Below, in pieces: positions 1 to 8,004 of a stretch of DNA of 64,000 nt. Where the stretch lies: the NCBI RefSeq assembly GCF_035695185.1, contig NZ_DASSES010000206.1, positions 1-64,000 on the forward strand. Reading direction: 5' to 3'. Position numbers and translations under genes: made by a program. Origin of the DNA: Frateuria_A sp035695185 (GTDB taxonomy: Bacteria; Pseudomonadota; Gammaproteobacteria; Xanthomonadales; Rhodanobacteraceae). Each line of letters starts with the position of its first letter. Within the stretch, counting starts at the first letter, position 1. The notes below the pieces were generated by a model that worked only from the letters and a program-made list of their open reading frames with translations, was not told the origin of the DNA and searched no databases.

Positions 1-7
1 CCTCCGT

Positions 8-27
8 GCGAGGATTGTCCTCGCTTT
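8..27 (+). terminator. Short hairpin followed by TTT
   Basis: A perfect 7-bp stem (GCGAGGA / TCCTCGC, positions 8-14 and 18-24) with a 3-nt loop is followed by TTT. It would suit the end of a gene lying left of the window. The T run is short, so it could equally be part of a REP-like element next to the RAYT remnant. Confidence 0.35.
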
Positions 28-58
28 GTGGTGTCCGAGAGAGCGGACCTAGCCCAAC

Positions 59-86
59 CTGACCCCGTTCGCCTGACCCCGTTCGC
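59..86. repeat. Perfect tandem duplication of a 14-mer
   Basis: The 14-mer CTGACCCCGTTCGC occurs twice back to back (59-72 and 73-86). Its CTGACCCC core resembles the CTCTGACCC sequence that ends the transposase remnant at about 441-450, so it is probably debris of the same REP/RAYT-type element. Confidence 0.6.
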
Positions 87-90
87 CTTC

Positions 91-447
91 ATCTGTTGCA
101 CTGCTACCGCTATATCGAGCTCAACCCGGTGCGCGTACGCATGGTCGGTGCTCGGGGCGACTACCGGTGGTCGAGCTACGGCGCCAACGCAGTAGGGGGG
201 GCCTGGTAAAGCCGCACCCGAACTTCCTGGCCCTTGGCGCGGATTCGGAGACGCGACAGGCCGCCTACCGTGAACTGGTGAAGCAGGCCATCTCGGTGAC
301 GACCTGACAGCCATACGCCTCCAACTGCAGCGCCAGCGCGTACTCGGCAGAGAGCGCTTCCGTGCCGCAGTGGAGGCCCAGTTGGGTCGTAGTGCCGGTC
401 CCGCGAAGATTGGGCGCCCGCGTAAAGCCGCGGAAAGAGCACTCTGA
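91..447 (+). pseudogene. Decayed REP-associated tyrosine transposase (RAYT, IS200-like), copy 1
   Basis: Only the C-terminal half of a Y1-transposase/RAYT protein survives, split over three frames. Positions 102-209 encode CYRYIELNPVRVRMV followed by GDYRWSSYGANA and a stop, which is the hallmark C-terminal block of this family. Positions 227-304 encode LALGAD, then TRQAAYRELV, in another frame. The third frame, to the stop at 445-447, encodes the usual basic tail containing GRERFRAAVEAQLGR and IGRPRK. The N-terminal catalytic HUH part and the tyrosine are absent. A second, shorter relic of the same gene lies at about 8005-8190 in the same orientation. RAYTs normally mobilise REP palindromes; this copy cannot be active. 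Confidence 0.85.
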
Positions 448-461
448 CCCGCCTTTGCTGG

Positions 462-1055
462 TTAGACGCTGGGTTCCGTCTCCGGTTGTGGCGTCGTCGG
501 CTGCGCGACGCCGAACAGATGCTGGTTCTTCAGAATCACGTCGCGAATGTAGAAGTCGAGCGCCACGAACACCACGCCAATGACGCCACCCAGGATCACG
601 TTGAGCAAGCCGATGATCAACAATTGGCCGATGCCCTCGACCATGGAGGGCACCGACGGGTCGCGTTGCAGAATCAGCGGCACTGCGCGCAGCCTGCTGA
701 CGCCCGCGATGATGTTCCAGATGCCGGCGACGATGGCTACCAGCGTGATGCACTGAAGGATGCCCAGGACGATCCAGAGAACGCCTGAAGCCCGTTCGTA
801 GTCGGCGATGCGGCGAACGATGACGTCCGGCTCGGTCGCGGAGGCCGGAGTGGGTCGGCGGGTATCCGGGGCTGGCGGCAGCGGGCAGCCGGCTTCGCGC
901 AGGAGGTCGCCAAGCGGTCGCCAAGCGTGACCCTCGCACCATGCGAGGTCGTCCTGCCTGACGTGACCTTCCGCGAGCCAGGCCATCAATTGGTCGGGCG
1001 AATAGGGTCCTTGGTTCTGCCCGTTACGCAATATCCATATCGGCTTGCTCTGCAT
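462..1055 (-). CDS. GYF_2 (DUF4339) domain membrane protein
   Basis: A 197-residue protein. Residues about 4-55 form a GYF_2 domain, recognisable from WILRNGQNQGPYS, the QL...LAEGHV segment and the W..G..WRPL ending. A Pro/Thr-rich linker follows, then two or three hydrophobic segments (about 90-115 and 140-170), so it is probably an inner-membrane protein with a cytoplasmic GYF_2 head. GYF_2 domains are thought to bind proline-rich peptides; the partner is unknown. The start at 1055 is chosen because an AGGGGG sequence precedes it and the GYF_2 domain begins at once; an upstream in-frame ATG at 1214 would add 53 residues with no domain. It lies divergently from the DUF805 gene, and another GYF_2 protein follows at 1845, so the three look like one functional neighbourhood. 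Confidence 0.85.
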   Translation of the reverse strand: MQSKPIWILRNGQNQGPYSPDQLMAWLAEGHVRQDDLAWCEGHAWRPLGDLLREAGCPLPPAPDTRRPTPASATEPDVIVRRIADYERASGVLWIVLGILQCITLVAIVAGIWNIIAGVSRLRAVPLILQRDPSVPSMVEGIGQLLIIGLLNVILGGVIGVVFVALDFYIRDVILKNQHLFGVAQPTTPQPETEPSV

Positions 1056-1234
1056 TGCCGCCCCCTGTGGCTTGGTAGTTATCAAACGCATGAAACCCCG
1101 TAATCCCTTTCGCCGCAATAGGATTTTGGCAGCGAGGCGGGCGCTCAGTCTTGCACCGCTTTTCGGCGCTCGGCATACTCGATCCCGCGACAACGCAATG
1201 TTGTCGCTAACCATAGGAACTGGGGGGAAAACGT

Positions 1235-1582
1235 ATGAATTGGTATCTCGCCGTACTCAAGAAGTACGCGATGTTCAGCGGCCGTGCGCGTCGCAAGGAA
1301 TACTGGATGTTCGTGCTGTTCAACCTGATTATCGTGGTCTGCCTCGCTGTCGTCCTTGGGTTGACCGGCACACATCAGAAGGGACAGCTCCTGCTCAATC
1401 TCTATCAGTTGATCGTGCTGATCCCCAGCATCGCGGTGGGCGTGCGCCGCATGCACGACTCCGACCATAGCGGTTGGTGGATCCTGCTGCCGATCGTCAA
1501 CCTGGTCTTCGCCTGCACCGAAGGCACGCCGGGTGCAAACCGCTTCGGCCCCAACCCCAAGCTGGAGGCCCGGCCGGCCTGA
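1235..1582 (+). CDS. DUF805 inner-membrane protein
   Basis: A 115-residue protein that matches the DUF805 (YhaH/YhaI) family in length and pattern. It has the N-terminal MNWYLAVLKKYA block, the FSGRARRKEYW motif at about 14-24, three to four hydrophobic segments and the RRMHDSDHSGWW motif near the C-terminus. The family lies in the inner membrane; its biochemical role is not established. A purine-rich GGGGGGAAAA stretch precedes the ATG. DUF805 and GYF_2 domains often occur together or fused in Xanthomonadales, which fits the two GYF_2 genes on either side. Confidence 0.92.
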   Translation: MNWYLAVLKKYAMFSGRARRKEYWMFVLFNLIIVVCLAVVLGLTGTHQKGQLLLNLYQLIVLIPSIAVGVRRMHDSDHSGWWILLPIVNLVFACTEGTPGANRFGPNPKLEARPA

Positions 1583-1844
1583 GCCGTCGCCTGACAGGGC
1601 TCCGAAGATAATGGCACCCGTGGCCGTGCCACGGGTGTCTCGATTTGACCCGGGTTTCAGCCTGATCGGATCGGGACACCGCATGTGGTCGCGGTGCGCA
1701 TGCCCTTTTTGGACGATTACCCAGGGCGTTTAGCGGGGACCGGTTCAGTTGTTCCGGCATTGTGGCTTGAAAAAGTCGGCCGACCGGATTCACTTCATCA
1801 CATCCGGCGGTTCGCTTGTTACTGCAAACAGGGGAAACAAGGAA

Positions 1845-2597
1845 ATGGAAACCGTAGCCGATCCGACGAGCGCCGCCAGTGACGCGTGGTATTACGCGGA
1901 CAAGGGCGAACGTAATGGCCCTTGCAGCAAGGCCGATATCGAGCAGTTGATCCGCAACGGCACGATCAAGCGGACGACATCGCTTTGGTCCGGCGCCGGT
2001 GCCTGGACGCCGGCCGAAGAACTGTTTGCAGCGATGTTCGCGCCGCTGCCTGAGTCGGGACCGCCTCCGCTGGCCAGCGAGGATGTCGACAACCGCTTCG
2101 TCTGGGCGGTGGTCGCCGTTCCGCTGGTCGGCGTTCTCATCGAGTTGCTGGCATCGCGGGAGCTGGTCTGGCTCTATGTCGCAGCCAACGTGATCTGCTG
2201 CGTTCTCGACGAGCGCAAGCTGAAGTCCGCCGGACACAAGGTGCCCGCCAGTTGGATGACCGTGCTCGTGCCGGTCTACCTCTGGCAGCGCGCCAGCCTT
2301 CTGAGCCAGAAGAAACACTACTTCTGGGCGTGGATTGCGGCATTCCTGCTATCCACGTTCATCGGCTGGGGCGGGAATGAGGCCAACCTGGAGGCCTCAG
2401 CCTGCCCGGTCGTCACGCAGATCGTACAGCGGCAGTTCGGGGGGGGGGCGGCCTGCAAGTCGGTCAGCATCGACGAGGAAGTGTCCGATGGGTTCTACAG
2501 GGCGACCGCCACGCTGGACAACGGCAACGATCTGAGCATCACGATCGAAAAGAAGGGCGACGACCAGATCTACGTGCGCATTCCGTACGACCAGTAG
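1845..2597 (+). CDS. GYF_2 domain membrane protein with an internal G10 tract
   Basis: A 250-residue protein. Residues about 14-65 are a GYF_2 domain (WYYADKGERNGP, then I..LIRNGTIKRTTSLW and W.PA). Four hydrophobic segments follow at roughly 85-105, 108-125, 140-155 and 163-180, and a C-terminal soluble domain of about 65 residues ends in YVRIPYDQ. The chosen start has GGGGAAACAAGGAA just upstream; an earlier in-frame ATG at 1749 would add 32 unrelated residues. A run of ten G (2439-2448) encodes part of FGGGA at the start of the C-terminal domain. A one-base slip there would replace that whole domain, so phase variation or a sequence error are both conceivable. The function is unknown; it probably works with the neighbouring DUF805 and GYF_2 proteins. 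Confidence 0.85.
   Translation: METVADPTSAASDAWYYADKGERNGPCSKADIEQLIRNGTIKRTTSLWSGAGAWTPAEELFAAMFAPLPESGPPPLASEDVDNRFVWAVVAVPLVGVLIELLASRELVWLYVAANVICCVLDERKLKSAGHKVPASWMTVLVPVYLWQRASLLSQKKHYFWAWIAAFLLSTFIGWGGNEANLEASACPVVTQIVQRQFGGGAACKSVSIDEEVSDGFYRATATLDNGNDLSITIEKKGDDQIYVRIPYDQ
2439..2448 (+). repeat. Homopolymeric G10 tract inside a coding region
   Basis: Ten consecutive G residues lie within the codons for FGGGA of the GYF_2 protein. With ten G the downstream frame is open to the stop at 2597; nine or eleven would shift it. Confidence 0.9.
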
Positions 2598-3049
2598 CCA
2601 TGAAGCCGCAGGCGGTGGTCCCATCACCTCCTGCGGCGCGACCTCCAAAGGGGACGGTGTGAGGTGGCCCCGGCCTTCTTTTGGACACGAGGCACTGGGT
2701 GCCAGTGAGCGCTGCTGCGGCTGCAGGCGGGCTACGACCTCGAAGTAGCCCATCGTGCGCGCGGCAAGGTCGTTGAGCGGATCACGCGCATTGCCGCGTG
2801 AGCAGGAGGGCCGCGAGAGAAATAGGTGGCAAAAGGGCCGGAGGGACCTGCGGCGCCGTTCGCCTCGCAGAGAAGGGGCGGAGGGAATTAAACCTGCCCC
2901 CAGGCCGCCTGGGTCCCGTGGCAGCCACGACATCACACGTGGCTGCGCCCCGCACCTCCCTCGGTACTTCCGGCACACTCCCCAGGCTGCAACAAGGTCT
3001 AGCGTCCCCGCAGCGGATCATCACGATCCACCGCGGAAAAAGGGGCCTC
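2598..3049. other. Intergenic region upstream of phoD
   Basis: No convincing gene is present. The only peptide-like relic is a 30-codon open stretch ending at 2802 (ALLRLQAGYDLEVAHRARGK and so on). It has no start and follows a stop, and I could not assign it to a family. Near the 3' end there is a perfect inverted repeat at 2921-2946, listed separately. The region should hold the phoD promoter, but no clear -35/-10 pair is visible. Confidence 0.5.
2921..2946. repeat. Perfect 9-bp inverted repeat upstream of phoD
   Basis: GCAGCCACG and CGTGGCTGC are separated by 8 nt (ACATCACA). There is no T run, so a simple terminator is unlikely. It lies about 100 nt before the phoD start and could be an operator or a leader hairpin. 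Confidence 0.5.
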
Positions 3050-5131
3050 ATGCCAACCATGGACCGCCGCCGGTTCCTGAAACTCTCCGCCACGCTGGGC
3101 GCGGCGCTGGCCCTGGGTTGCACACCGGTGCGCCCGTCGTCGAGCGGCTGGCGCGAGCGGCGGGAACTGTATCCGCAGGGTGTCGGCTCGGGCGATCCGG
3201 ACGACAACAGCGTGCTGCTCTGGACGCGGCGCCCGTATGCGGATGCGCGCACGAGCGCCACGTTGCGGGTCGAGGTGGCGGAGGATCCGGACTTCACGAA
3301 GGTGATCGCGACCACGGCGGCGCGGGTGTCGGCCGCGTCCGACTGGACCTGCCGGGTGCTGGTCGGCCAGCTGACTTCGGCGCGCGAATACTGGTACCGC
3401 TTCGTGGACGAGGAGGGCAACGGCAGCCGCATCGGCCGCACGATGACCGCGCCCGGCCCCGACGATCCGCGCCCGGCGCGCTTCGCCTTCGTCAGTTGCC
3501 AGGACGTCTGCGAGGGTGCCCTGAACGCCTACCGGCGCATGATCTTCGAAGACGAGCGCGCCGCGCCCGAGGAGCGGATCGGCTTCGTGCTGCACCTGGG
3601 CGACTTCGTCTACGAGGTCGTGCAATACCCCGACCAGGTCAAGGACGGCCATCGCTACGACCGCCGCATCACGTTCCCGGTCCACTACCCGACGGGCAAG
3701 ACGGTCGCCAACGACCGTTACTGGGTGCCGGCCTCGCTGGAGGATTACCGCGCCCTCTACCACGGCTATCTGCGGGACCCGGATCTGCAGGATGCGCGTG
3801 CGCGTTGGCCGTTCGTGGCGGTGTGGGACAACCACGAGTTCTCCTGGCAGGGCTGGCAGTCGATCCAGGAATTCCCCGGCACAGCAGGCTTGGTTCCCGC
3901 GCAGACGCTCAAGGTCGCGGCCAACCAGGCCTGGTTCGAATACCAGCCGGCGCGAGTCGCGGCGCCGGGGGCCCGCCTGGATACCTTCGTCGCGCCGCAC
4001 GTCGTCGATGCCCCCGTCACGGCGTTCGATGACGACGGGCTCGGGCGCGAAGCCAACAACCTCGCCGCCATCGACAGCCTGATCGTGTACCGCGCCCTGC
4101 GCTGGGGCCGGCACATCGACCTGATCCTCACCGACCAGCACAGCTTCCGCTCGCGCGACCCCGGCTCGCACGAGGAGCTCACCCCGCTGTTCGAGGGCGA
4201 CGCCCTGGGCTGGGTCCCGGAGGAGCTGGCGATGCAGCTCGACGCGGGCCGCGACTACGCCGATGGCCATCCGCCCGCGAAGCTCTCCTTCCGCGGCAAG
4301 CGCGTGGCCAACTACCGTGCCGCCGAGGCTGCACAGACCTTCCTGGGGGCGAAGCAGAAGGCCTGGTTCCTCGAGCGCCTGCGCGGCGCACAGGCCACCT
4401 GGAAAATCTGGGGCAACTCGCTGGGCACGCCCGACTGGCGGGTGGATCCGCAGCACTTGCCGCCTGCGCTGGGCTCATGGTCCGGCGCAGGTTATGCCGT
4501 CATGGCCACCGGCGACTGGGGTGGCGCGTACCACGAGCGCGCCGAGATCTTCGACGCCGTGCGCGATGCCGGAATCACCGGGTTCGCGATCGTCTCGGGC
4601 GACCGCCACAGCTTCTGGGCGGGCTACGCGGCCAAGGCCCTGCCGCCCGCCGCATTCGAGCCGGTGGGCGTCACCTTCGTGGGCGGCTCGCTCATTTCCC
4701 CGGGGATGCTGGAAGCCTCCGAGCACAACCTGAGAAAGGACGACCCGTTGCGCCCGTTGTACGTCGCCAATCCGGGCGACGGACCCACGCAACCCACGGT
4801 CAATTTGCTGATGCACCATGGCGTGCGCTCGGCGCTGGAGTTCGCCAGGAGCGGCGACCTCGCGAAGGCGCACGCCGCCAGCAACCCCGACCTGGCCCCG
4901 CACCTGACCTTCGTCGACATGGGTGGCCACGGCTACGCGACCGTCCGCGTCGACGCCAGCACGATGGTCACCGAGTTCGTCTGCATCCCGCGCCCGATCG
5001 AGCGCAGCTCCAGCCCCGATGGCGGCCCGCTGCGCTACCGCGTCCGCCACGAAGTGCCGCTGTGGCAGGCCGGCGAGCGGCCGCGGATGCGGCAGACGGT
5101 GGTGGAGGGCGATCCCGGTCTGGCGGTTTGA
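3050..5131 (+). CDS. phoD: PhoD-family alkaline phosphatase / phosphodiesterase (Tat-exported)
   Basis: A 693-residue protein. It starts with a twin-arginine signal (MDRRRFLKLSATLGAALALG) directly followed by Cys and Thr, so a lipid anchor is also possible. Residues about 40-140 match the PhoD N-terminal domain (YPQGVGSGDP, WTRR). The metallophosphatase domain carries HLGDFVYE (about 180), WDNHEFSW (about 259), FLGAKQKAWF and the late SGDRHSFWAGY (about 516). Members hydrolyse phosphomono- and diesters in the periplasm with an Fe/Ca centre and help scavenge phosphate. The protein is longer than the Bacillus enzyme (about 550) because of inserts and a C-terminal extension. The start was chosen for the Tat motif; the open frame extends 84 codons upstream without sense. 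No Pho box was recognised. Confidence 0.93.
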   Translation: MPTMDRRRFLKLSATLGAALALGCTPVRPSSSGWRERRELYPQGVGSGDPDDNSVLLWTRRPYADARTSATLRVEVAEDPDFTKVIATTAARVSAASDWTCRVLVGQLTSAREYWYRFVDEEGNGSRIGRTMTAPGPDDPRPARFAFVSCQDVCEGALNAYRRMIFEDERAAPEERIGFVLHLGDFVYEVVQYPDQVKDGHRYDRRITFPVHYPTGKTVANDRYWVPASLEDYRALYHGYLRDPDLQDARARWPFVAVWDNHEFSWQGWQSIQEFPGTAGLVPAQTLKVAANQAWFEYQPARVAAPGARLDTFVAPHVVDAPVTAFDDDGLGREANNLAAIDSLIVYRALRWGRHIDLILTDQHSFRSRDPGSHEELTPLFEGDALGWVPEELAMQLDAGRDYADGHPPAKLSFRGKRVANYRAAEAAQTFLGAKQKAWFLERLRGAQATWKIWGNSLGTPDWRVDPQHLPPALGSWSGAGYAVMATGDWGGAYHERAEIFDAVRDAGITGFAIVSGDRHSFWAGYAAKALPPAAFEPVGVTFVGGSLISPGMLEASEHNLRKDDPLRPLYVANPGDGPTQPTVNLLMHHGVRSALEFARSGDLAKAHAASNPDLAPHLTFVDMGGHGYATVRVDASTMVTEFVCIPRPIERSSSPDGGPLRYRVRHEVPLWQAGERPRMRQTVVEGDPGLAV

Positions 5132-5150
5132 CGGCCTCGTTGGATGCGGC

Positions 5151-5699
5151 TCACAGCGGCCCGGGCTCACCGCACTCGATGCCGCTCAAACCTGCTTCCC
5201 CGGCCTCGCGCTCGATCAACGCCTTGCCGGCGTCGTTGACGTAGATCCTGACCGGCGCCGTGCGCGGATCCTTGAACACCAGCGGTTCGGGCGGAACGGC
5301 GGATTCGTCGAAGACCTCGCGGGCGATGCCGCCATCCCCGAAGGTCGCCGACCGCCCGGCATCCACGCAGGCGATCACGCGCGTGACGTTGTAGAACCAG
5401 CGCGGTTCGCCCTCACAGTCGAGTTCGAGCAACTGGCCCGACCGGAGCAGGAACTCGCCCAGGGCGGCCCGTGCCTTCCCGTCCAGGACCAGGGCTCCGG
5501 GAACCAGCAGGCCGACGTTCGCATGCGGCTTCTGCACCTTGCGGCGCTTCTCCACGTGGAATGCCACCCGGGGCCGATCCGGCCAGTGCTTGGGTGCGCC
5601 GGTGGCGTCGAACACGTCCTCCTCCAGGTCGTCACGATCGACCGGCACCAGCATGGCAAAGCCGTTGGGCGTCGCGCACCTCAGTTCCCAGATGGCCAT
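5151..5699 (-). CDS. Imm11/DUF1629-like protein, possible orphan immunity protein
   Basis: A 182-residue protein. The opening MAIWELRC, the DVFD motif with W.DRPRVAFHVEKRRK, the central LVLDGKARAALGEFLL and an aromatic NVT.VI.C.D block follow the layout of the DUF1629/Imm11 immunity family. I judge this from pattern only, so the assignment is moderate. Such proteins normally neutralise polymorphic toxins, but no toxin gene is next to it. The gene on its upstream side is a LysR regulator, 238 nt away. The stop lies 20 nt from the convergent phoD stop. The ATG is chosen because the conserved N-terminus starts there. Confidence 0.7.
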   Translation of the reverse strand: MAIWELRCATPNGFAMLVPVDRDDLEEDVFDATGAPKHWPDRPRVAFHVEKRRKVQKPHANVGLLVPGALVLDGKARAALGEFLLRSGQLLELDCEGEPRWFYNVTRVIACVDAGRSATFGDGGIAREVFDESAVPPEPLVFKDPRTAPVRIYVNDAGKALIEREAGEAGLSGIECGEPGPL

Positions 5700-5937
5700 C
5701 GGTCGTCCTCTCAGCGGCGAAATGTATCGATGAGCAACTGCTGCCGGATGAAGGCGCTGCCTTCCCGCCGCCGCATCGGCGGCAGCGGCGCCGCGCAGCC
5801 GGGCGTAGACGGCGGCGAAAAACCGAACCAGCGTGCAATTTTCCGACAGGCTGGCGCCGGCTGAGCTGGCAGCCGGGAGGCCGCCGCAGGCTCGAGCATC
5901 TTCCAGGAGACTGCTTACCGGCGCGATGCACGAGCTG

Positions 5938-6789
5938 TCAGTCCGCAAGCCGCTCCACGACCAGGTCCAGCAGCGCACGCAGCCGTGCCAATCGCCGCAT
6001 GTCCCGGTGGTAGCCCAGCCACGTCTCGCGTGTCGGCGGCTCCTCGCCGAGGTCGATGCGCTGCAGGCCGGCGACCGTGTCGCCCAGCGGGCGGGGCAGC
6101 ACCGCGATGCCGGCGCCCTGCGCACACATCCGCGCCTGGACGGCGCGGGCGTTGCTGCGGAAGGCAACGTGCGCGTTCGGCAGCATCCGCTGCAGCCAGG
6201 CCACATCGGGCATGGTGCTGAAGGCGATGTCCATGGTGATCAGCCCTGCGCCGGTGCCGTCGCCGGCGCGCGGCAGGGGATGGTCGGTGGCCAGGTAGAC
6301 GCCGTACGGCATGCGCAGCAGCCGTCGCGACACGACGTCGGGTTCGTCGAACGGTGCGATGCGGAACGCCAGGTCCGCTTCACGGCGTGAGAGGCTGAAG
6401 AACCGCGCGTCGGTGAGCAGTTCGACCACGACCCGCGGGTGCCGCGCCGAGAAGTCGGCGATCACCGGCGTCAGCAGGTATTCGGCGAACCAGTCCGACG
6501 CGGTAAGCCGCAGCATGCCCTCCAACTGGCCTTCCTGTCCGCCGAGCTGGCGCTGCAGGGCGAAGGCCTCCTCCTCCATGCGCTCGGCGTGGTGGAGCAC
6601 GGCGGTGCCTTCGTCGGTAAGCACGAAGCCGCCCTTGGTCCGCTGGAACAGCTTGTGCCCCACGGCCAGTTCCAGCGCCTGCAGCCGTCGGCCCATGGTC
6701 GGCTGGGTTTGTCCGAGCTGGCGTGCGGCCGCGCCGAGCGTCCCTTCGCGCGCGATGGCAAGGAAAACACGCAGGTCGCTCCATTCCAT
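5938..6789 (-). CDS. LysR-type transcriptional regulator
   Basis: A 283-residue protein with an N-terminal winged helix (MEWSDLRVFLAIAREGTLGA, followed by ARQLGQTQPTMGRRLQALE) and a substrate-binding domain from about residue 85. The start at 6789 puts the HTH at the N-terminus; the longer frame from 6867 would add 26 residues. The gene is divergent from a quinone-oxidoreductase-like gene and is the natural candidate for its regulator. A perfect dyad (CCATGCA-N4-TGCATGG) lies in the 151-bp space between them. The inducer is unknown. Confidence 0.93.
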   Translation of the reverse strand: MEWSDLRVFLAIAREGTLGAAARQLGQTQPTMGRRLQALELAVGHKLFQRTKGGFVLTDEGTAVLHHAERMEEEAFALQRQLGGQEGQLEGMLRLTASDWFAEYLLTPVIADFSARHPRVVVELLTDARFFSLSRREADLAFRIAPFDEPDVVSRRLLRMPYGVYLATDHPLPRAGDGTGAGLITMDIAFSTMPDVAWLQRMLPNAHVAFRSNARAVQARMCAQGAGIAVLPRPLGDTVAGLQRIDLGEEPPTRETWLGYHRDMRRLARLRALLDLVVERLAD

Positions 6790-6842
6790 CGCGGGTACCT
6801 CGGGGTCGGGCCAAACCAGCGCCGCGAAGGCGCGTCCACGCA

Positions 6843-6860
6843 CCATGCAATTGTGCATGG
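6843..6860. promoter_or_regulatory. Palindrome in the LysR/oxidoreductase divergent promoter
   Basis: CCATGCA, ATTG, TGCATGG forms a perfect 7-bp dyad. It lies 53 nt upstream of the LysR start and 80 nt upstream of the oxidoreductase start. LysR regulators typically bind such dyads in divergent promoters, so it is the likely operator. Confidence 0.5.
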
Positions 6861-6940
6861 ATCGCATGCGCTTATCTGGATTTCGGTGGAGGGCGGGCCG
6901 GCGTAGCGTGGCGTCACCTCATCGCAGCGCCGAGTCCGAC

Positions 6941-7939
6941 ATGAACACATCCTCCTCCATGCAGGCCGCCGTTCTGGAAACCCACGGCGCTTCGTTCCGT
7001 CTGGCATCCGTGCCCCGGCCGGTGCCGGCGGCGGGGCAGGTGCTGGTGCGCATCATGGCCAGCGGCATCAATCCGCTGGACCTGAAGATCCGCGCCGGTG
7101 CGGCGGAGCACGCCGGCCATCCGCTGCCTGCCATCCTGGGCATCGACATGGCCGGGATCGTCGCTGCCGTCGGCCCGGGCGTCACCTCTTTCCAAGTGGG
7201 TGACGAGGTCTATGGCATGACCGGCGGCGTGGGTGGCGTGCAGGGTTCGCTGGCCGAATACGCGGCAGTGGACGCCCGCCTGCTGGCCCTGAAGCCGACG
7301 CACTTCACCATGCGCGAAGCGGCCTCGCTGCCGCTGGTCTTCATCACCGCATGGGAGGGGCTGGTCGATCGCGCCGGCGTCGCTGCGGGTCACACCGTGC
7401 TGGTGCAGGGCGGCGCCGGCGGTGTCGGCAGCATGGCGATCCAGATCGCGCTCGCCCGCGGCGCGCGGGTGTACGCGACCGATGCCGCGGCGCGCGCCGA
7501 CATCGTCCGCCAGCTGGGTGCCATACCGATCGACTACGCGCAGATGCCGGTCGAGGAGTATGTCGCCACCCATACGGCCGGCCGCGGCTTCGACGTGGTG
7601 TTCGACACCGCCGGCGGCGCGAGCCTGGATGCCTCGTTCAAGGCGGTCGCGCGGTTCGGCCATGTTGTCAGTTCGCTGGGCTGGGGCACGCATGCGCTGG
7701 CGCCGCTCTCGTTTCGCGCGGCGACCTATTCGGGCGTATTCACCCTGTTGCCGCTGCTGACCGGCGAGGGCCGGGCGCACCACGGCGAGATCCTGCGCGA
7801 GGCCACCCGCCTGGCCGACGCGGGCTTGCTCAGGACGCTCCTGGATGCCCGCCAGTTCGATCTCGATGCGGTCGGTGCGGCCCATGCGCTGCTCGAGCAT
7901 CGGGAGGCCCGGGGCAAGGTCGTGGTGTCCATCGGCTGA
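6941..7939 (+). CDS. NADP-dependent quinone-oxidoreductase-like MDR enzyme
   Basis: A 332-residue medium-chain dehydrogenase/reductase. The GroES-like half holds the substrate region (INPLDLKIRAG, LGIDMAGIVAAVG, VGDEVYGM). The Rossmann half carries VLVQGGAGGVGSMAIQIA with the cofactor-binding glycine motif at about 155-165. There is no zinc-binding cysteine cluster, which fits the zinc-independent quinone oxidoreductase group that reduces quinones or reactive enones with NADPH. The HAALEH-like LLEHREARGKVVVSIG ending is typical. The ATG at 6941 has only a weak ribosome site; an internal ATG at 6959 is possible. It is probably controlled by the divergent LysR protein. Confidence 0.9.
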   Translation: MNTSSSMQAAVLETHGASFRLASVPRPVPAAGQVLVRIMASGINPLDLKIRAGAAEHAGHPLPAILGIDMAGIVAAVGPGVTSFQVGDEVYGMTGGVGGVQGSLAEYAAVDARLLALKPTHFTMREAASLPLVFITAWEGLVDRAGVAAGHTVLVQGGAGGVGSMAIQIALARGARVYATDAAARADIVRQLGAIPIDYAQMPVEEYVATHTAGRGFDVVFDTAGGASLDASFKAVARFGHVVSSLGWGTHALAPLSFRAATYSGVFTLLPLLTGEGRAHHGEILREATRLADAGLLRTLLDARQFDLDAVGAAHALLEHREARGKVVVSIG

Positions 7940-8004
7940 AGCGCCTCCCGGTAAGCCGGTGGCGCGTTCCCGCGCCGGTCTGTCTCCCTGGGGTCGGGGA
8001 ACCG

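Noticed and set aside
194..200. G-run of seven as a second phase-variable tract
   Set aside because: Lies in a dead transposase relic, so it has no consequence.
2713..2802. Peptide-like stretch ALLRLQAGYDLEVAHRARGK and so on
   Set aside because: Thirty codons after a stop, no start and no family match; too little to call a pseudogene.
2999..4456. Long minus-strand open frame of 485 codons opposite phoD
   Set aside because: Low-complexity Arg/Ala/Gly-rich shadow in G+C-rich DNA; the plus-strand PhoD has all family motifs.
5711..5899. 62-codon minus-strand frame upstream of the Imm11-like gene, a possible toxin remnant
   Set aside because: No recognisable toxin motif, poor codon composition and no ribosome site.
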